Positions 62,170 to 64,000 of a stretch of DNA of 64,000 nucleotides are shown in pieces. The DNA comes from Tilletia caries (lineage: Eukaryota > Basidiomycota > Exobasidiomycetes > Tilletiales > Tilletiaceae). The position numbers and the translations under genes are program-made. The stretch spans positions 744,001-808,000 of the forward strand of contig JALUTQ010000004.1 in NCBI GenBank assembly GCA_032718865.1. Direction: 5' to 3'. The notes under the pieces are model-generated. The model saw only the letters and a list, made by a program, of their open reading frames with translations. It had not been told where the DNA came from and searched no databases. Within the stretch, counting starts at the first letter, position 1. The number at the start of each line of letters is the position of its first letter.

Positions 62170-63726
62170 TCATCCTGCGGGGGACGACGCCAGTCGGCGG
62201 TGATGCCGCCGCTGAGATTGTAGTTCGTCCGCTACGTCCTCTGCCTGTGGCCCTTCCCTGGTGGTGATGGTGGAGAATCGAGGGCCGAGCACGGTATCAG
62301 AGTCATCGCTTCCAGTCGAAAAGATGCTCGTATTCTCAACCTCGCTGTCCCTCCGCTGCTTCAGAACATGAGCGCGTCGTCGACCTGAGTCTGAAAGGCC
62401 GCCACCGCTGCTGGTGTTTGACGTCGCCGATCTTGTTTCGTCAAGTGCCTCCTGGAGAGCTGCCCGGAGCGAATGACGGGCGTGGTGCTCGTCGAGGGAG
62501 GGCATTCTTTTCTGTGTCGCTGGTCTTCTGCCCTGCGTGTCAGCTTGTTCAGACGCCGCCGCCGCTTCGTCAAGATCAAGAGCACCGTCAGGAGACATGG
62601 CCATGTCATCCGGTGGAAGCGGGGCGGACCCAGAGATGAGGACGGGCCAGATACCCGGAGAGACTTTGTGGAGGTAGATGGTGACCAGCCTTGCGCCGGC
62701 GAGGGAAGACGCTGACAGTCCTGAGGAGGATACGGAGGCGGCTGAGGTGGAAGCTGGGGCTGAGGCTGTGGACGGGCTTGTGATGCGTGGAATGACGAGG
62801 GAGCCGGATAATTGGGAGGAGGAGGAAGGCGGGCCACCACCGCTGCCACTGCCACTACCACTACCACTGCCACTCCCGCTGTGAGACCGAGCTTCTTGCT
62901 GCGGACAGGGTGATGGAAGAGGGTCTGCATCATGAGGCAAGAGATCGTCATGCGCTCGCTCGGCCATAGGCGTCGGGTCTGCCGTGGTGGGGGCTGATGT
63001 GCCGAGGAGCGAGCTGCGGTGGGCGACCGAGGTGACCTGAGCTGCTGGACTCCCACGCGAGCTCATATGTCCAAGACTGAGAAAGCTGTCCTGGGAAAGT
63101 GAGAGATCCTGCTGAACTTCGCCTCCAGCTCCTCGAATGGATCGAGCGCGTCTGAGATCGCTGCTGATGCTTCTGGTGCTACTGGCCAAGGTGGTCTGGG
63201 CTTCTTCTCCTGCTCTGGGGTCCATCCCGAAGCTGGCATTTGCACTGGCGAGGCCGCTGAAGGAGGTTGTGCTTCCGGAGCGGGAGGCCAGACGGGATGT
63301 CGAAGTGGACGGCGGCTAGAGGCGAGCGGGCAGAGAAGCGATGGAGGACGCCATAAGGCCGTCAGATTCGTGGCCCGCTTGGTCTGCCTTTCCACTGCTT
63401 GAAGCGGGTGGATTGCGGAAACCAGCATGTGCAGAAGAAGGCGAGGCTGATGATGATGGGACGACGAGGTGTGGGGAGATGGCGAGTCTGGATCGGATTG
63501 AGAAGCTGCGGGTGGCACTGGGGTCGAGGCGGGGCAGCAAGCGACGGGTCCGACGGGTTTGTTGCTATCCGTCTTCGGCTTGGGAGATGTAGCCGCTGCT
63601 GCTGGTGGCACTCCCTCCTGCGTCGCTCTCGGAACCAGAGTGGGAATCGGTTGCGGTGCGAACACCGTGACTTCCGGGAGTGCTGCCGCCGATGATGCTG
63701 TACGTAGACGAGGGCGGACCCTCCAT
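62170..63726 (-). pseudogene. Ser-rich coding sequence interrupted by frame breaks
   Basis: An ATG at 63726 opens MEGPPSSTYSIIGGSTPGSH and runs to a TAG after YISQAEDG. Protein-like sequence continues in a second frame, then returns to the first as SSASPSSAHAGFRNPPASS, hits a TAG at 63316-63318, and goes on in frame as RLASRSGSTTSFSGLASANA through a 351-codon tail ending at 62170. The tail includes a (GlySer)n run near 62830-62885 and LVTIYLHKVSPGIWPVLISG. No GT-AG introns remove the stops. It looks like a disordered regulatory protein gene with damage; the family is not recognised. Assembly error is the alternative. Confidence 0.4.
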
Positions 63727-64000
63727 CCGAGCTCGGCGACGATGTTTTCGTTGGAGAGGGGGGTCTGAACCGTGTGGTACCAGGCGTGGAAGCCGAGGTC
63801 GGCGCCGTATAGGAACTGTGCCTGCTTGATGGCGTCTGGGTTTGCGGGGAAGTTCCCGCCGATCAGGAAGATGGTGGCGGCGGTCTTCTGCTGGGCGAAG
63901 AAGTTGTACGGCGTCGGGGACGGTGGGTTTAGTCCGTCTTCGACGTTAATGCCCGAGTATTCGTCGGGAGCCTTGGGGATGTTGTTGGGCCCGCTACCCG
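63723..64000 (-). pseudogene. polysaccharide deacetylase (CE4, chitin-deacetylase-like) fragment at the right edge
   Basis: Reading leftward from the window edge the frame gives GINVEDGLNPPSPTPYNFFA, AATIFLIGGNFPANPDAI, GADLGFHAWYHTVQTPLSN and ENIVAELGW. These match the first half of the NodB fold of fungal chitin deacetylases: the DDG metal/catalytic pair (here EDG), the ATFF..G strand, the HxxxH motif and the NE.IVAELGW helix. Homology stops abruptly at 63723, before the RPPYGD motif, and the frame passes into the Ser-rich sequence. The first Asp of DDG is replaced by Glu. Either the gene is truncated here or an intron leads elsewhere, but I found no RPPYGD block downstream within the window. 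Confidence 0.6.

Noticed and set aside
63063..63665. 200-codon minus ORF following the deacetylase frame
   Set aside because: Its distal part reads as Pro/Arg shadow sequence; the overlapping Ser-rich frame is more protein-like.

Overview
The window comes from a GC-rich filamentous or yeast-like fungus. Short GT-AG introns (about 57-180 nt), a six-exon beta-tubulin, very long Ser-rich proteins, a chromodomain Ty3/Gypsy element and a Fanzor (eukaryotic TnpB-like) gene point to Basidiomycota, perhaps Ustilaginomycotina; the lineage is an inference. Exon joins below were placed by hand from splice signals and frame continuity.

Layout. 1-2.2 kb: the 5' part of an A1 aspartic protease running off the left edge, a minisatellite, and relics including the last exon of chorismate synthase. 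2.2-3.6 kb: a zinc-free MDR oxidoreductase. 4.0-7.1 kb: a decayed Fanzor gene. 8.0-13.5 kb: a two-finger C2H2 region fused in one reading frame to inositol-pentakisphosphate 2-kinase. 15.3-22.5 kb: a 2,357-residue Ser-rich protein. 23.5-28.1 kb: a WDR48/UAF1-type WD40 protein. 28.9-30.2 kb: a pirin with an N-terminal hydrophobic segment. 31.4-33.3 kb: beta-tubulin. 35.5-37.3 kb: an F-box-like protein. 37.4-39.2 kb: a strong hairpin and an AT-richer tract full of TCATATGA palindromes.

39.2-46.6 kb: a complete chromodomain LTR retrotransposon with identical 297-bp LTRs and a 4-bp target duplication, disabled by one extra base in RNase H and carrying Asn at the second RT catalytic position. 47.9-49.3 kb: a phosphate-carrier pseudogene with two transposon-footprint-like insertions. 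50.9-53.1 kb: a seven-exon secreted protein. 56.5-58.2 kb: the GID/CTLH E3 subunit RMD5. 58.35 and 60.3 kb: two arms of a 57-bp inverted repeat. 60.4-61.6 kb: a protein with a possible BED-like zinc finger. 62.2-64.0 kb: a broken Ser-rich gene and a fragment of a polysaccharide deacetylase.

The housekeeping genes (tubulin, WDR48, RMD5, IPK1) are intact. The interest lies in the mobile and decayed DNA between them: the Fanzor relic, the young retrotransposon, the footprint-bearing pseudogene and the gene fragments. I saw no convincing tRNA, rRNA or CRISPR feature.
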